A DNA stretch of 64,000 nt, taken from the NCBI GenBank assembly GCA_014155875.1, contig JACEFZ010015070.1, positions 123,501 to 187,500 of the forward strand, given 5' to 3'. Origin of the DNA: Cepaea nemoralis. Lineage: Eukaryota > Mollusca > Gastropoda > Stylommatophora > Helicidae. The position numbers were made by a program, and so were the translations under genes. Under the pieces are notes generated by a model, which saw nothing but the letters and a program-made list of their open reading frames with translations, was not told the DNA's origin and ran no database searches. The number at the start of each line of letters is the position of its first letter. Position 1 is the first letter of the stretch. Positions 62,478-64,000 of this stretch are shown piece by piece.

Positions 62478-63002
62478 AGAATGGAGGTGGAGGCGGTCAG
62501 TGCAGCTTTCCGCTGGATAGAAAACACGATACATACACACATTGTGATTGTAACTGACTCAGAAAGCATGCTGAGAAGGGTGAGAACAGGCAAGCTTCGT
62601 GCAGAGTGGCTTGCTTCGCTTCGGAGGTCACGGGTAGCAATCATCACCTGGATCTTTTCTCCTGGGCATGCCGGTGTGCTGGGGAATGAACAGGCGGACA
62701 GATTGGCTGGCTCGGCAAAACTTGGTGGAGTATTGATGCATGACAAGGCAGACGTGGTTGCGGCCTTGTGGGAGCACGTGTACACCTCGGAGGAGCAAAT
62801 GGATCACCATGGTCTGGCAAGAATGAGACAGCGAGGTGTGACGAGGGGATCTAGCCGACGCTCGACGCTCAGAGGAAAGGCGAGACGGACATATAATCAG
62901 ATTGCTACTGGAACTATTAGTGTTGGAACTCTTCGCTGGCTGCTGAGGATGGGGACGGGGCGCTTATGGGAATGTCCCGAATGCTGTGATGTCGGTTCCT
63001 AA
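62478..63002 (+). pseudogene. LINE RNase H domain and C-terminus
   Basis: 5'-truncated end of a non-LTR retrotransposon ORF2 carrying a type I RNase H, which removes the RNA template. Visible motifs: MEVEAVSAAFRW (catalytic Glu), IVIVTDSESML (Asp), SPGHAGVLGNEQADRLAG (last Asp/His region). A basic tail and WECPECCDVGS follow. The first catalytic Asp would lie upstream and is missing. The frame is intact to the TAA at 63000-63002, and the AATC repeat tail starts within that stop codon. At least six other dead 3' ends of the family lie between 41 and 55 kb. Confidence 0.85.
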
Positions 63003-63019
63003 ATCAATCAATCAATCAA

Positions 63020-63129
63020 ATCTTCATTACGTGTTGCACGTTCAATGTTGGTTCCAGCCTTCACTTTCATTAGATATGTCAAAATCTTCCCTTTTGACTA
63101 TTTCCATTATACTGTAAGTCTTCGGTGAG
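63020..63129. other. Unassigned stretch
   Basis: Nothing recognised. Confidence 0.35.
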
Positions 63130-63370
63130 AAAATCGCCTTACCGAAAGGTTAAAAGTGCTCGTTATTAAATTGTCGGTTTCCTGATGGCGGGGTATTAGG
63201 TTCTCTCCCTACCCCGGATGGAAACGTTGTCTTATCGTCCGTGACCTAGAACGTTATTTACAGGTACCTCAGAAGTCAGAAAGGGTTCGTTTCATTGCGG
63301 GAGAGGGAAATAGGGAAAGCTGACCACACGCAAAAATCAATTCTGTATGGACTACGGTAGAGTTCAAAGG
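63130..63370 (+). mobile_element. tRNA-derived SINE, family A, copy 6
   Basis: Diverged head (ATCGCCTTACCGAAAGG), body CCTCAGAAGTCAGAAAGGGT near 63267 and end TATGGACTACGGTAGAGTTC near 63347. Confidence 0.75.
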
Positions 63371-63919
63371 GAACGAACATGTCATCAGTGACATCTCCAC
63401 ACTGAGGGTCTGCTGCAGTGTCATCTCCACACTGAGGGTCTGTTGTAGTGACATCTCCACACTGAGGGTCTGTTGTAGTGACATCTCCACACTGAGGGTC
63501 TGTTGTAGTGACATCTCCACATTGAGGGTCTGTTGTAGTGACATCTCCACACTGAGGGTCTGTTGTAGTGACATCTCCACACTGAGGGTCTGTTGTAGTG
63601 ACATCTCCACACTGAGGGTCTGTTGTAGTGACATCTCCACATTGAGGGTCTGTTGTAGTGACATCTCCACACTGAGGGTCTGTTGTAGTGACATCTCCAC
63701 ACTGAGGGTCTGTTGTAGTGACATCTCCACATTGAGGGTCTGCTGCAGTGACTCTATCCTCTCTTCATGGTGCTCTAATCCAGCCTCCTTCCAGTCCAAC
63801 TCTTGATACTGTCTACGCACATATACAGCTGGCTTCCTCTTGCCTCCACTGATCCTTCCAACACATCCTTGACCAACAGCTGTATTTGTACCATCGGAGC
63901 ACTTTAAAATGATGCCCAA
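63269..63919 (-). other. Open frame spanning minisatellite, gene status doubtful
   Basis: 217 codons including the stop on the minus strand. The first 60 residues (from MGIILKCSDGTNTAVG to ELDWKEAGLEHHEERIESLQ) are non-repetitive and lead smoothly into 12 SLQQTLSVEM decapeptides. The last 38 residues are SINE family A read backwards. The non-repeat start could be an exon or chance. No family is recognised. Confidence 0.25.
63391..63750. repeat. 30-bp minisatellite, 12 copies
   Basis: Units ACATCTCCACACTGAGGGTC plus TGTTGTAGTG; variants change CACTG to CATTG or TGTTGT to TGCTGC. The minus strand reads a decapeptide SLQQTLSVEM in phase. Confidence 0.97.
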
Positions 63920-63920
63920 G

Positions 63921-64000
63921 AGGAGCGGCTGGCTAAATGGCTAGAACTCCAAGTTCCCATTCTAGAGACACGGGTTCGAATCCTCGGTAAGGTTTTGGAT
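63921..64000 (+). mobile_element. tRNA-derived SINE, family B, cut by window end
   Basis: GGAGCGGCTGGCTAAATGGC head and B-box GGGTTCGAATCC near 63971, matching the head of the minus-strand copy at 36712. Confidence 0.85.

Noticed and set aside
62406..63002. Host RNase H gene
   Set aside because: The RNase H domain lacks its first catalytic part, ends in a simple-repeat tail and has several decayed relatives nearby, so it is a LINE end.

Overview
The window looks like repeat-rich DNA from an invertebrate animal genome, and a mollusc is my best guess. The case for an animal: tRNA-derived SINEs, several non-LTR retrotransposon families, mariner and hAT remnants, a Ty3/gypsy element of the Gmr1 type, long di-, tri- and tetranucleotide arrays, and no operons or prokaryotic genes. 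The species cannot be named from this sequence alone. No multi-exon host gene can be supported. The only host-protein similarity I find is a short intronless copy of SEM1/DSS1 (a proteasome-lid and BRCA2-associated acidic protein) near 22.2-22.6 kb.

Layout. 0.3-8.4 kb: a complete LTR retrotransposon (516-bp LTRs, 5-bp target duplication) whose pol order is protease-integrase-RT-RNase H. Its frame is interrupted only by three in-frame stop codons. 8.4-12.2 kb: SINE, 34-bp and 26-bp tandem arrays, a mariner remnant holding a LINE 3' end, and a foldback MITE. 12.2-18.2 kb: a 29-30-bp satellite split by a nearly full-length endonuclease/RT LINE. 18.2-25.1 kb: SINEs, LINE fragments, a 33-bp array, the SEM1 retrocopy, a U2-snRNA-like sequence and CT repeats. 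25.1-33.1 kb: a 45-bp minisatellite split by a 7.5-kb minus-strand LTR element (LTRs about 2.37 kb) with a gag-like region and a decayed RT/RNase H remnant. 33-45 kb: 68-bp, 84-bp, 60-bp and 16-bp arrays, SINEs and LINE scraps. 45-57.6 kb: many 5'-truncated LINE 3' ends, a hAT-type MITE with an exact 8-bp target duplication, and microsatellites. 57.6-64 kb: microsatellite blocks mixed with a GC-rich module, a segment duplication, a large inverted repeat, an RNase H LINE fragment, SINEs and a 30-bp array.

How the parts relate. The region is a nest of transposons and tandem repeats, not a gene neighbourhood. Two intact-looking insertions (a LINE and an LTR element) lie inside pre-existing minisatellites, so the array on each side is one locus. 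At least three LINE lineages have left dead 3' ends: one with a C-terminal zinc finger, one with an ATGG or ATG tail, and one with RNase H whose stop codon merges into its tail. Most long open frames in the window are translations of tandem repeats and are not listed as genes.
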